64,000 bases of DNA from Nymphaea colorata (GCF_008831285.2 NC_045144.1:14931858-14995857); one strand, 5' to 3'. Shown: positions 1 through 10,640, numbered from the stretch's first letter. The notes: generated by a model not told the origin, from the letters alone. Numbers and translations are program-made.

Positions 1-2465
1 AAAATTCAAGCTTGAACTGAAAAGGAAGGCGGTCGAACTTGACTGGAGTCATGGTATGCATATTTTGAGCGTGCCTTCTACCTGGGTTGAGCTTGAGTCT
101 TCTAGCTTCAGCTCTCCTCTATCAAGCTTAACAAAGCTGAGTCAAGTTGAGCAAGGGATGAGATGGGTATAAAACTATTATTTTTTTAAATTACAGATTA
201 CCAAGTAAAAACTTAAGAAGCTGTTATTTGTTGGCAACAGTAACAAATTGTTACTATATAATTAAACAACCTTAAAAATTGAGACAAATTCATAAAACAC
301 TATAACATAGTGTTTCACCTCAAATTTTATATACAATCACTCGACAGTAACAATATGTTATGAGTTCATACTACTCTCTAAAATGACAACCAAGGATAAA
401 TTTACAAAGTATAAACATAAGAATTTTTTTGAATAACAGATATTTGTGGGACATGTGTAGAGTATATTACACGTTTGCCCTTGCTTAAACTTGTTAGATA
501 TAAATATTAACTGTGGTTGACCGATGCAGCCCTATTTGTTGGTGGGTTATCACCCAAGGGGGTACCTCTGTCGTGAACCGCTAGAATTCAGCGGTTAATG
601 AATGTAGTCACTGCGGTAATTAAGGCACAGCGCGCCGCTTTTACTGCGGTAATCGGACAAAGAAGCAAACCCACTTCCTTTTGCTCCGGCGTGTCCTTTT
701 TTTTTTCTTCCCTTTTGAAAGGATTTCTTGCTTTCGGTGGTGGCCCCCATTGGGTGAATACAATTGACCGCCATACGCGCATAACGTTTCAAGGAAACTT
801 ACAATTTTGCAAACAAGCCTTTTCCTTACTTAAAAAGTATTTAAAAAATAAATTAATTAATAATTTAACTTTTTATATCTACAATATTTAAAAAAACTAT
901 AAACAAAATGTAGAAAAGTCATGGGTCGACCCTCACCACCCAACCAGGATTAAGATATTGTTGACGCGCCACTTGTTGGAGGAGCCACATGTTGGCAGGG
1001 GAGGGCAGTGTCCCACACCGGCCCAACAAAATGTTTCATTTTTCTATGAATCAAATATTTGCTGATTTATACATATTACTACCCTTTAAATTATGGAAGT
1101 TTTTAGATTGGTGCCCTTCAAACCAAAATATCAGGCTCCATTATTGACCTCAACCCCTACCACCAGGTGGCAATCACAAGAGCCAACTCAATCCTCACTA
1201 GGTCAAGAGTCCTCCCCAACCCTTGCTGAGCCATCAAATTATGGGTCCGTGGGGGCCATGTCCCCTTGAAATTTAAAAAAAAAAATAATTACTGTAGAAT
1301 ATCTTTTTCAAAAAAATTAGTTCGGTTCCTTTAAAAATTTAAAAAAATATAGTTCCATAAGAGTTTTGAAAAATATATATTTGCTTCCTTCCCCTTCAAT
1401 CCATAAAATTCCTGGCCCCGTCCCAATCAAGATTGGAGAGAGATCTTGACGGTAACATGGTCGCGAGTAAAGATAAAAATCCCAAGATGGGAAACCACCT
1501 TCACCTCTAATGGTGCAGTCAAGATGGCAGCATCCCAACCCTCACCAAACTGGTCCAATTGGGGACAGAAAAGGTAGAGTCGACCCCACCCTTAACTATT
1601 TGGCAAGGTTTAATTGCGCGTCATACTATCTGATGGAAGCGCTGTTGACTTTTCTACGTCATTTTTTATTTTTAATTTTTTCTAAAATATTTTTTTATAA
1701 AGGTCAAATTTGTAATTTAGCTGATTATTTTAATATATTTTCCTTTAAAAAGAGTTGCTATTTGGGAGTTTCCTAGGGATGGTAGGCGTCCATTTGCAAT
1801 TTCTTTACTTCTTTTCAAATCTGTGCACCATTTCTTTCCTCTCTAAAACGGAAAAATGTGGAATTAAAAAGTTTCAGTCAGACTTTTCATTTATGGACGA
1901 CTTTATATATAAATAAGAGCACAACGAGGAAATTCAAACCAGAATAAGAAAAAGTTCTATATGATTTTTTTTTTTCAGAAAACCAGTTTTATAAATGAAA
2001 TTGCTTTTCATGCAATAATCAGTTCATAAATAAAATACTTTGTTTGCCTACACATAGAATTTTATACGAATTTAACAACTAATGGTTCAACTTTTTTGAC
2101 TTATGACAAATTTACTATTTTCTCAGATGAAAAGTGATATTAAAGTTTGTAGAGGTAAAAATTGCATATTCTATGTATCACTCCTCACGTAAAGGAACTG
2201 ACCAAGGTTCATTGTTATCTGACCAAGCCCTCTTGACTAATCTCATTGTACATTTGGTGCCGAAAAATTCAAAAGCAAAAAAAAAAAAAAAAACATGGTT
2301 CACAAACTCAAAAGAAAATCTCAAATAAAGGCAATTTTTTTTTTAAATATAGATTTTTTTTTTCTTTTGATAACCAAGAATGAAAGATTAACGGATACTC
2401 CTCTCCTTTCTAAAAGAACAACCATGTGGTGTGTCCTCGTATACTTCTTTGGACTCATTCTTGGA
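1..2465. other. Gene-free AT-rich DNA
   Basis: No open frame here has a recognisable domain. The open frames are short, overlap on both strands and are dominated by poly-A/T-derived lysine and phenylalanine. The first 180 bases have a GAGCTTGAGT-type motif seen in old plant repeats. Two short GC-richer islands (about 575-780 and 900-1020) break the AT-rich sequence and may be transposon ends. Confidence 0.5.
576..596. repeat. Short palindrome, 7-bp arms
   Basis: AACCGCT (576-582) and AGCGGTT (590-596) are perfect reverse complements around AGAATTC. Two ACTGCGGTAAT words follow at about 611 and 648. This looks like the terminal or subterminal part of a DNA transposon, but no partner end was found. 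Confidence 0.4.
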
Positions 2466-2473
2466 CCTATATT

Positions 2474-2612
2474 TAGTGGCGGAGCCAAGTTTGGACTGTT
2501 GTTGATGATTGCCCCCACCTTAAGTTTCAGTTTTTTCCATATCAATGCAGCTTAAAGTTTGAAATTTAAAGTAAGGGTGTCTTTAGTTAGAAATTTCTTG
2601 ATTCTGCCACTG
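2474..2612. mobile_element. hAT-type MITE, 139 bp
   Basis: The left end TAGTGGCGGAGCCAAG and the reverse complement of the right end, CAGTGGCAGAATCAAG, form 16-bp imperfect terminal inverted repeats. They are flanked by 8-bp direct repeats, cctatatt at 2466-2473 and cttatatt at 2613-2620 (7 of 8 equal). An 8-bp target duplication with a C/TAGTGGCGGAGCC end is characteristic of non-autonomous hAT elements. There is no coding capacity. Confidence 0.75.
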
Positions 2613-3391
2613 CTTATATTAATAAATGATTACTCTGATAATATATATGATAGTCCATTAATGAAAAATGACTCAATTTTATAATGGTTTAACGTCATAA
2701 ACCTAATAAATTGTCATAAAATATATTAGTATTTTCTTTTTTTGGTCGAGACACAATGTAAGACCATAAGATCGTGTTTCAATGACACCATTAAATGCTG
2801 TTTTGGAGTTTAAGTGTCATTTTTCCTGGGCATATCTCGGTGACAACTTTAAATGCTGTTTTGTAGGTAAAATAACATTTTTGAGGCATGTTGACTAACT
2901 GTTGAAATTGAGTATGACTTTTCAAAAACAAAAAAGGAAAAAGAAAAAAAGAAAAAACTAGGCATCGGGGCCTCATCCTCAGCAAGCTGTTACTTCAAGT
3001 ATAACTTTTCAAAATGGCATGAATAACCTATAGGTTTTCTTTTTTAATACAAAAAATTCATTTTGGTCTCGTCACCCCTAGACATAAGTCAAGTTGCAAA
3101 AACTTAACAAAAATCAATTTCTTTGCCAAACCTTGCATTTTGCCGTCTAAACGTAATCTAAAGCTATTATCATAGCTAAATGACCTATACTTATAATTGA
3201 ACTTAATGTTCACAAGAATTGAACCGTAACTTAATTTATACCAGCTGGATGAATAGGAGAAGTCCTACCAAACCCATTGTTTCCTTAATGCCCTGTTTGA
3301 TGCACATGAATTTTATTGTGCATCGGGAGAAACTTGCCGTTTTCATGACTTTTTACGCTGCAAAAAAGTTGAACCTCACATATTCCGACTT

Positions 3392-3420
3392 TTTACCATG
3401 GATTTTTCTTCCATGGTAAA
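3392..3420. repeat. 10-bp perfect hairpin
   Basis: TTTACCATGG (3392-3401) and CCATGGTAAA (3411-3420) are exact reverse complements separated by 9 nt. The hairpin sits inside the possible MITE at about 3290-3480. Confidence 0.6.
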
Positions 3421-3542
3421 TTTGCCGTTCCCCTTTTTTTTATGCAAAAAAAGTCGGACTCACAGGTATAGAGCACACTTCCGAGGCAGTGCTCCATTTG
3501 TTATGCTTCAATTTGAACGTTGGTGGCTCCCCGACTAACCCC

Positions 3543-3622
3543 TGTATAGACCATTACACCAGCCTCCTTAGAGACTCTTGTATATAGACCATTACACCAG
3601 CTCCCTTAGAGACTATTGTATA
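3543..3622. repeat. 38-bp tandem duplication
   Basis: The unit starting TATAGACCATTACACCAGC at 3545 recurs at 3583 with a few substitutions. Two copies are visible. It is non-coding. Confidence 0.7.
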
Positions 3623-4395
3623 TCAACTAGTAACGCTGAACTCCTATACACAAACATATTAATAAGTTATAATATGATTCAAGTATTAAGGGAGGAATTT
3701 CTTAGATTTAATTCATCGACTTTCAATGTATTTTGTAGCAGCTTGTACGCTCGTAGAGAGGCAAGGGGCCTAAAATTTTCACAGGGAACAAATATATTTT
3801 CTGAAAATTTTTGCACGAGCCAAATTAACACCTTGCAAATACCCCGAGATGTTTCGTAAGCAAAACGGTTAAGAAAAAGGTTGGAGTCCGAGTTTCCCCT
3901 GCGTCTCTTGCAAAACTGATCCGAAAATTTTATCCACGTCCATATGACGACGACAAAAAGGTTTTAAGAGCAAAATTAATTTAAAATCCAAAAGTTCAGC
4001 ATGAAACTTGAACTCTCAGACCAGAGACTGTGAACCTTTGATCGGAATAACGCACAAAGACTGACTTTTCGATATGCATTAAAGAAAGTCATAATCTGTT
4101 CCTCGGAATCCCTAATCGGTGATCAAAAGAAGCCAAATTACTATAATTTGGTAAGGAACGCCTGTTCATCGTCCCAAACATACAAATAGTGGACAATCGG
4201 GGACAGGTACAATCACGTGTTAACAGCAGGAGCTACGGACCTGGGGCTTGATTGTTACCGAAAAAATGAAAGAAGAAACACTGTGCTAACTCGTTATTTT
4301 AATCATCCATGGCAGGCCTTGGCTTGCAAGAAATTACATCGAAGACGAACCCGATATTGAATTTCCAATTTCCCTTCTTCGCCTCTTCCTGTTGG

Positions 4396-4401
4396 TTTAT
4401 T
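4396..4401 (-). terminator. Possible polyadenylation signal for the NIMIN-like gene
   Basis: TTTATT on the plus strand reads AATAAA on the minus strand, about 240 bases past the stop codon of the minus-strand gene. Plant polyadenylation signals are loose, so this is only a candidate. Confidence 0.3.
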
Positions 4402-4638
4402 TACAGGAGCACCAAAGAGGCGAGGATGACGCAAGAAGTGGACGAGTTTAGCCATTTACCACGGTCAATAAAATTGCTTGACCACGGATTTCCGCCCTCT
4501 CGGTACAGATAACACGGATCCGACGGCCATGCTTTAAAGGGTAAAAAGGGACAAAAGAAAGCAAAAGCGAAAAGGAAAGGAGATGAAACGACCAAAGGGT
4601 CCGTGTAAAGATCGCACAATTCCCGATGAATCCTCCTC

Positions 4639-5034
4639 TCAGCAGGAGCTCTTGGCCGCTGCGAGATCCACGTTCAGATCCAGCCACCCCGGCAACCCGT
4701 TGTCTTCCACGCCCTCTCCCTTCGCTCCCTCTTCTTCCTCAACGTCTCCGTCTTTTACGTCCTCGTCCTCCGACGATCGGCCGGCGCTCGGTTCCTTTTC
4801 ACTGCCGTCGGCCGCAGCATCCTCCGCGGCCGCGTTGCCGGCGACGAAATCCTCCCACTGGAAGATCGGGCTCCGGCTGCTCTTCTCCTTGTCCACGAGC
4901 TTCGACGTCGAACGTATCCTTCGGATCAGAGCGAAGAACTCCTCCACCTCCTCTTCATCCGGCCGCCGCTTCGCATTCTTCCCTAACCTGTCCTCGCCGC
5001 CGGCCGCCGGCCGCTTCTTTCCCTGCTTCTCCAT
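4639..5034 (-). CDS. NIMIN/NRR-type NPR1-interacting protein
   Basis: A small nuclear repressor of about 131 residues, intron-less and GC-rich. Residues 26-41 are DEEEVEEFFALIRRIR, the acidic-plus-FFALIR signature by which NIMIN-family proteins (Arabidopsis NIMINs, rice NRR) bind NPR1. A basic stretch KNAKRR (19-24) just before it could be the nuclear signal. The middle contains FQWEDF (about 58-63) and then a long Glu/Asp-rich low-complexity run. The C-terminus has LDLNVDL (118-124), an EAR-type repression motif of the kind that recruits TOPLESS co-repressors. The chosen start is the ATG at 5034; an upstream in-frame ATG at 5058 would add eight residues (MFPGFRQT) that lack family character. 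In the known family these proteins dampen salicylic-acid/NPR1-dependent PR gene expression. No breaks are seen. It is isolated, flanked by transposons on the 5' side. The family call is confident; the exact orthologue is not decided. Confidence 0.88.
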   Translation of the reverse strand: MEKQGKKRPAAGGEDRLGKNAKRRPDEEEVEEFFALIRRIRSTSKLVDKEKSSRSPIFQWEDFVAGNAAAEDAAADGSEKEPSAGRSSEDEDVKDGDVEEEEGAKGEGVEDNGLPGWLDLNVDLAAAKSSC

Positions 5035-5230
5035 CGTCTGCCGGAATCCGGGAAACAAAACAGAAAAAAGGAAAACCGCAAAGACTTCTCTACCTGCCGT
5101 AACGTCGCTATCTCCTCATCGCTCCCTTCGTTTTTCCTCCTTTTTCCTGTCTGGCTATTCTTTCAGAGCAACAGCAAAAGAGAAGAGAAGCGAGCGCGAA
5201 GGGAGGAACGCGTCCGCGCAGGGTTGGACA

Positions 5231-5241
5231 TATTATAATAT
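5231..5241 (-). promoter_or_regulatory. TATA-like element of the NIMIN-like gene
   Basis: TATTATAATAT lies about 200 bases upstream of the chosen ATG, inside otherwise GC-rich DNA, so it stands out. It would place transcription start near 5200 and give a 5' leader of roughly 165 nt. A purine GA tract (5271-5303) sits just upstream on the promoter side. Confidence 0.55.
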
Positions 5242-5270
5242 TCGTGGGCGAGAAAAGAGGGGCGGCTTTC

Positions 5271-5303
5271 GAAAGAGAAAGAGAGAGAGAGAGAGCGAGA
5301 GGG
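5271..5303. repeat. GA-rich microsatellite in the promoter
   Basis: A GAAAGAGAAAGAGAGAG-type run about 30 bp upstream of the TATA-like element. GA/CT tracts are common near plant core promoters. On the minus strand it reads as CT. Confidence 0.6.
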
Positions 5304-5316
5304 TTGGTCGTCGGGG

Positions 5317-5377
5317 TGACGAGAGCCAGCGGTGGGAGTGCACACACGCGAGAACTGACGTCGGCTTGATGACGTCA
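5317..5377 (-). promoter_or_regulatory. Cluster of TGACG (as-1-like) sites
   Basis: TGACG occurs at 5317-5321 and 5356-5360, and the full palindrome TGACGTCA at 5370-5377. The last two are separated by 9 bp, near the 7-bp spacing of the classical as-1 element. TGACG is the core site of TGA-class bZIP factors, which partner NPR1. The sites lie about 280-340 bp upstream of the ATG of an NPR1-interactor gene. Binding and salicylate response are inferred, not shown. Confidence 0.55.
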
Positions 5378-6121
5378 TCAGCATCGATGAGCACGCGCGT
5401 GGGCCCCCCATGGCCTCCTCCTCCTTCGCTGCATTTTCCTGTGGGTCCCGCTCCCCATCGTTTCTTCTGCAGTGCTCACACGTCTTCTTTTAAAAGCTCA
5501 CGACGCTCGCTAGCAAATCTGGCGCGACTTTTCTAATGATCAATGATGCCTTGGAATCTTGTATGAAACGTCTGTGTTAAGTACAGGTTTAGAATTAAAC
5601 ATTTATGGGCTCCTTAATGCGAAGTATGGGTCGGAGGAAATTAACTATTCTCAAGCCTTCTTTACAAAAATTTGAATAAAGGTCTTCTTGTTTTATTCTT
5701 TTGAAGAAGGCCCCGCTTTGAAAATTGTGGCAGAGAGATTTCGAATTAAAGTATGTTCGAAATGTGGCAGAAACCTTATCTCTATTTCAGTTTCAGGGCA
5801 TGTTATGTTTCTGAAGTGGGCAGCGGCGTCAAGCTGACAATGCATTTGCGGTGTCATGCCCACGCCTTAATGTAGCTGACAGCAATTCAAAGAGGCTTTG
5901 GCCTTCTTTCCCGGGCAGCAGGTTCTTATCATCTAGCTCTTTATCGTCAGGATGAATTAAAGTTTTTTCAACATTGTCTGTCTAATTTAAAACGTATTTC
6001 AAATTCTTAAGTTGAAGAACATCTTTTACTCTATATAACAGAAAAATGGTCATCATTTTCTTGATGTTGATTCACATTTTTTAGTCAACAATTAGAGAAC
6101 CATGGTTAGCATAGGACCTTT
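5378..6121. other. Upstream flank without a gene
   Basis: GC-rich to about 5530, then AT-rich. No domain-bearing open frame was found. This is the space between the NIMIN-like promoter and the copia element starting at 6127. Confidence 0.5.
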
Positions 6122-6126
6122 TCGAT

Positions 6127-7728
6127 TGAAAAGGTAGAAAACAAGAACAGTAGAAAGTGATCACATAAAGAGGTTGTTTGGATGGAAGGAAAGGGAGTTA
6201 AAGGAATGGGAAAAAAAAAAGAGATAAGTGTGTTTAGATGGTTAATTAAGGAGAAGATAAAGTAAAGAATTAATGATTACTGTGTGTTGATAAGAAAAAA
6301 AAAGGAAGGGGAAGGAATGAAAAGAAAGAAAGACATACACGTCTCTCCAATCCCTCCAAAACTGGAGAGATTATGAGCAAAAGGAGTCAATATTTTAGAT
6401 GATGATAATAACGCCATTGATAAATAATTAAAAGATGTCTCATGTCCTTCTATTTCTAGATGAGTTTAGGGCTTGTTTGGATGAAGGAAAAGAAAAAGAA
6501 AAAGAGGAAAAAGGTAGTCAATCATGTGTTTGGTTGGTTAATAAAGAAGTAAGAAAAAAAAAACATGTTTGATTGCAAAGGAAAGAAAAAGAAAAAAATA
6601 AAAGAAAAGAATGTAAAAGGAAATGATAACTTGATGTAAATCTAATCCCTCCAATAATTGAAAGGATTGGGATCAAAAGGAAAAATGTTGTTTTTTTGAT
6701 TTCCTGTAATTTCAAGTACAATTATCATGACTTTGTACTACTTGTTAATAGTTAGCTATAATAATTATGACAATGAACATGAGTTATTTCATTTAGCTAA
6801 ACCCCCCTTGCCCATATAGCTATTTATAGAACGCTTTAGTATCTTTTTTATTTTCTCATATTTTAACTACCATGTACCGTGAAAATTTGTGTTTCTAAAT
6901 TTCTTTTTTATTGATAGCTTTCTCGTTTACTGGAGAGTTTGGTGATAAAATATTTAAAGGTCATTTTTAAATAAATAAACAAAAATATGCAAATATAAGC
7001 AAAATAAAAAACTAAGCTACAGAATATTTTCTTAAATTGACATGTGGCACTCACTGCAATGATTTTCTTAATTCCTGACTGTCCTAGACATTGGCAAATA
7101 CTGGCCAGAACCGTCACCAAATGATTTACTGACGGCATGGGGAAAAATACTCCCAATGGAAGAACGCCTCTGTGAAAATGAACATTAATACTGTTGACGG
7201 CAAAAACTGTTGAATCGAATCATATAGTGAAATCAAAAATATTTTCTACATAGATCATTAGTTCTAGAGTTAGAAGCATTAGTGTAAACTAACTTAACTT
7301 TTCTTCTCTTCTTTTCTTTCCATCCCTTTTTATCCAAACAATTTTTTATAATCATCATTTTCCCTTTCTTCCTCATTCTATGTCCTTCCCTTTTCTTTTC
7401 ATTTTCATCCACTTTTTTGCCTCCATTTCCCCCCATCCAAACAAGGTGAAAGAGGATATGTGGTTCGGCAAACTAGGCCTACATCCACAACACCCAAAAT
7501 CAGTCTCAACCTCTATCAATTAGATATCTTGGCAGTGGGCGCAGATGTTATTTATATTCAGTTTTTTGCAGATTTTGGAAGGATTTCAACTTGCAATGAT
7601 CTCCTAGATTCGCGTGATTTACATTGAATTTGCTTTACATTTTGATAAGGTTCTAATCCTTACAATCTGTTTTGGCAATGTTTATTTCATCTCCACAATT
7701 CTAGTTGGCCTATCTTTTATCGGTAAAC
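6127..7728 (-). repeat. Copia 3' LTR, split by an insertion
   Basis: 6127-6166 matches the start of the right LTR at 13277 (GAAAACAAGAACA, GAAAG-GATCACA), and 7449-7728 matches its remainder (TGTGGTTCGGCAAAC, GATGTTATTTATATTCA, CGTTGGATTTGCTTTA-like words). The 1275 bp between is a separate TIR element. Without it the LTR would be about 320 bp, like the other copy. Confidence 0.8.
6174..7448. mobile_element. Nested TIR element with GTTTGGATGG ends
   Basis: The left end TTGTTTGGATGGAAGGAAA and the reverse complement of the right end, CACCTTGTTTGGATGGGG, are inverted repeats. AAAGAGG flanks both sides (6167-6173 and 7449-7455), a likely 7-bp (or imperfect 8-9-bp) target duplication inside the copia LTR. 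A second GTTTGGATGAAGG start occurs at about 6473, and CTAATCCCTCCAA-type words recur at about 6347 and 6641, so it may be two related units joined. No transposase is visible. Confidence 0.65.
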
Positions 7729-7738
7729 CCTCCCCCTT
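7729..7738 (-). other. Polypurine tract of the minus-strand copia element
   Basis: CCTCCCCCTT on the plus strand reads AAGGGGGAGG on the minus strand, directly against the inner edge of the 3' LTR. This is the expected position for the plus-strand DNA primer. Confidence 0.7.
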
Positions 7739-7749
7739 AATTTATCTCT

Positions 7750-7945
7750 TTGAGATTAAGATTGTCCCTCAGTTCAACAAATCTACAGTAGTCAATGGCT
7801 TGGTTAGAATACCTATATTCCAAAATTTTCATGTCACAAATTTAAGTTCCATCATATTTTCCACAACCTTCTCTTTCACAAAATGATAATCTATTTCTAT
7901 ATGATTAGCCTTGACATGAAATTTAAGATTTGATGGGAGATATGT
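7750..7945 (-). pseudogene. Copia RNase H tail fragment
   Basis: The minus strand reads HVKANHIEIDYHFVKEKV followed after a short gap by LTKPLTT, the conserved end of copia RNase H (HI(E)ID-HFVRE and TKPL motifs). An in-frame stop lies between the two motifs. Upstream the frame is lost at about 7945, where the large insertion begins. Confidence 0.75.
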
Positions 7946-9655
7946 TGCTCCTAAGAGAGTGTTTGATGAGCATGGATCTTACTATAGACCACGGATACAT
8001 GTCCTTGATATCTATGCTCCGTCATGTGCAGTGCAGTCTGTAGTGCAATTCCACTAATGTTTGTTATGCAGAAAAACATGAGACCTAAACAGGTTCAACG
8101 TTTATCTGCAGAAAAAAAAAAATTAGTTATTTAGGGCTTTGTCTACTCCTTATGTTCTCTCTCAACCTGTCTCCTCTTCACCCACCGTTTCACCTTTGTC
8201 CTCTGACAACTACTGCTGCAAGGAAATGGTCACCACTGCTGCTCACCCAACTCTACCTCTACCACCGACAGATTAGTAGTGTGTATGTCAGGGGCATAGC
8301 CAGAAATTTTTAAGGAGACAGACATAATTAAAGTTTCTCAATTTTAACTAGAACTGTAACATCATTTTTCAAAATTTTTATATAAAACAAGTGAAAGTTT
8401 TTAAAATTTATATATAATTTAAATTTTTTTTTTTTTTGAGGTAGGGCCAACGCCTAAGTGGGCCCTACCTTGACTCCACCCCTGGCCTCTCTCTCTGATG
8501 CCTGCGTGAGTAAGCCCTACCATGGCTCCACCGCTGATCTCTCTCATTTTTAAAGCTTGGTCTTCTCTTTGCACTTTCTCTCTCAGCCTATCTCCTTTTC
8601 ACTCACAGTTTCACGTGGGTCCTCCGGCCGCTGCCGCAGTAAAAAAGTTCACCACCGTTAATTCCGCTTTTCCAGCTCCACCAAAGCTACATTCTCTCTA
8701 TTTAGGTGTTCGGGGCTTTCTCCTCTTCACTAGCAACATCAACGTGTTCCCTCTCACCACCATCGTCGCTCATCCCGCTCCACCACCACCATAAATCTTG
8801 TTTCTAGATAGTTGTGCCCATTGGATTTTTGTGCGTTGGTCTTGTATTGTGAATGTCATGACGGTGTCTTCTATAAATTTGACGAGTCAGTAAGGTTAAT
8901 GGAAAAAGTACCCCTCATTCACATTGAAAAGGCAAGTTCTTATAAGATAAAAATGAAAATAAAAAAAAATGAAATCACCACAAAAACATGTTTTTTTTAA
9001 ATTACAAAAACATTTTTCTTTTTTTACTATGGATGCACACATAACGATGCACGCAATCTTTACTAGTCTCCATCCTTATTTAGTTCACCATGCACTTGAT
9101 GTTGAATTTTGTCATGCAGTAATCTTATTAAATCAGTATGGTTTTACATTTTGTCTTCTCATCTTGTGTGAAAATGTGTGCTCGCTTAGTTGCATAAGAG
9201 TGACATCTCCAAATTGCTAACCAATTACCATCTACTTCATTCAAATGGTATGTCTTAATTTGATTATTTTGTTGTTCGATGATTATATATTTTTTCATTG
9301 TTACACAAACATACAAATATGGTCTCAAAACAAAGTACGTAAAGCCAAATCATGGTGGATGATTTTTTTCATTTTTATGTTTATTTTTGAGTTTGGTCGA
9401 TGAATCTTGGTGGCTTTTCTCAAATGGATGCCCCTTTTACGTTCATAGTCCTTCAATGATTTATTTATGTGCTTTGTTCAAAAAGTCATAACTTTTCTGT
9501 GTAGATAGAATTTGGACCTTCATCCATAGAATTTGGTCTCGTCTTCACAAATATGGACCTTTATCCATAGAATTTGGTCTTTCCCCTTCACAAACTGATG
9601 CCACATTTTAATCCTACATATTTTTGTCTCTGGATTTTCATGATTTCTACCCATA
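7946..9655. mobile_element. About 1.7 kb of foreign sequence inside copia RNase H
   Basis: The copia reading is recognisable up to about 9655 (from higher coordinates) and resumes at about 7945. Between them no copia coding is seen. The insert contains a TGTTTGATGAGCATGGAT-type end at about 7958, a possible hAT MITE (8289-8484), and a partial direct repeat of CCATAGAATTTGGTCT at about 9524 and 9568. The exact boundaries and target duplications were not found, so it may be several insertions. Confidence 0.45.
8289..8484. mobile_element. Possible hAT-like MITE remnant
   Basis: The left end is CAGGGGCATAGCCAGAAA; the reverse complement of the right end is CAGGGGTGGAGTCAAGG. They are similar over about 15 bp. 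No 8-bp target duplication is visible. A second, similar right end (CCATGGCTCCACCGCTG) lies at about 8520-8536. Confidence 0.4.
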
Positions 9656-10640
9656 GATGAAAGTTTGGCCAACAAATGCCAAAAAATACCCATTGTCATT
9701 GTTCTTTCCAAAAACCAAAAAATTGGCTTTACATGGCTCTTTACATGAGCCATGTGCATGTCGGTGGGGTTCTACATAGACTGACACACCTTGTTTATAG
9801 AATAAGAGATGTCCAGTCGGGAGAAAGCAAGCTACTGCAGGCCATCAACAATTTGATGTTGACCACTGCCAGTGTGCTTGTGCCTTTGAGTTCTTCATCT
9901 TTTTAACAAGCAAGTCATAAATAAGTCTTTAGAGTAAGTAGAAGACTATCATTGCCTCTTTCAACTTCTATGTTAAGAAAGAAATTCAAGCTCTCAAGTC
10001 ATTAATGGAAAATTGATGTCCAAAGTCCTTGACGAGCTGCATGTAATTATCATCTTTTGAGCTTCCTGTCACCACTTTGTTCTTTACATATATTAAACTG
10101 GATTTTCTTCTTCCATTGATTTTAAAGAACCAGGACGAGTCGCCTTTCGATTCAGCGTACCCTTGATTTTGAAGATAGTGATACAAACAATCAAACCAAG
10201 CCCTTGAGGCTTGTTTAAGACCATATGAGGCTCTTTTGAGCTTGCAAATGTGATGGGAAAATCTTTTATTCTCAAATCCTGGAGGCTACTGTACATAAAC
10301 TTCTTCCTGAAGTTACCCATGTGTAGGTAAACACTATTGACATCTAACTGGTGCTCGAACTATTACTTATATCCATAGAAAAACTCATCTAAGCAGTAAT
10401 GAGTTTCACAATTAGACTAATTATTTCAAAGTAATCAATGCCCTTTTGCTAACTACAGCCTTTGGCAACAGACGAGTCTTGTATTTGGCTATGATTTTAT
10501 TGGCATTATGCTTAATTTTAAATGCCCAATGGCACCTAACAACATTGCCTAAGGGTTGAAGAGAAATGAGTTCCTAGCTATTATTTCTGAGTAACATCAT
10601 ACTTTTCCTTCATAGTACTGAACCATTTAGGTTAAGTAAT
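9656..10640 (-). pseudogene. Copia reverse transcriptase fragment
   Basis: The minus strand shows, across several frames, a CHWAFKIKHNA-type block with a following KTRL word (about 10545-10440), YHYLQNQGYAESKGDSSWF, then LIYV with the expected catalytic YVDD region altered (IYVKNKVVTGSS, about 10100). After it come KDFGHQFSINDL and PDISYSINKV. Order and spacing fit copia RT running into the RT/RNase H linker. Frameshifts occur at about 10430, 10200 and 9960, and many stops are present. It encodes no functional enzyme. Confidence 0.75.

Larger units (their letters stand above)
2621..4395. other. Gene-free DNA with small repeats
   Basis: No coding region is supported. The stretch from about 3290 to 3480 opens with CTGTTTGATGCACATGAA and has internal direct repeats built on TGCAAAAAA plus a strong hairpin (listed separately). 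It may be a MITE, but its ends are not clear. The rest, about 3860-4300, shows nothing recognisable. Confidence 0.45.

Noticed and set aside
5108-5411. Minus-strand open frames upstream of the NIMIN-like gene
   Set aside because: They fall in the promoter, translate the GA/CT microsatellite into Leu-Ser runs, and have no domain.
4583-5536. Plus-strand open frame of 317 codons across the NIMIN-like gene
   Set aside because: It is Ser/Pro/Arg-rich antisense of a GC-rich gene. The minus strand carries the recognisable motifs (FFALIRRIR, LDLN).
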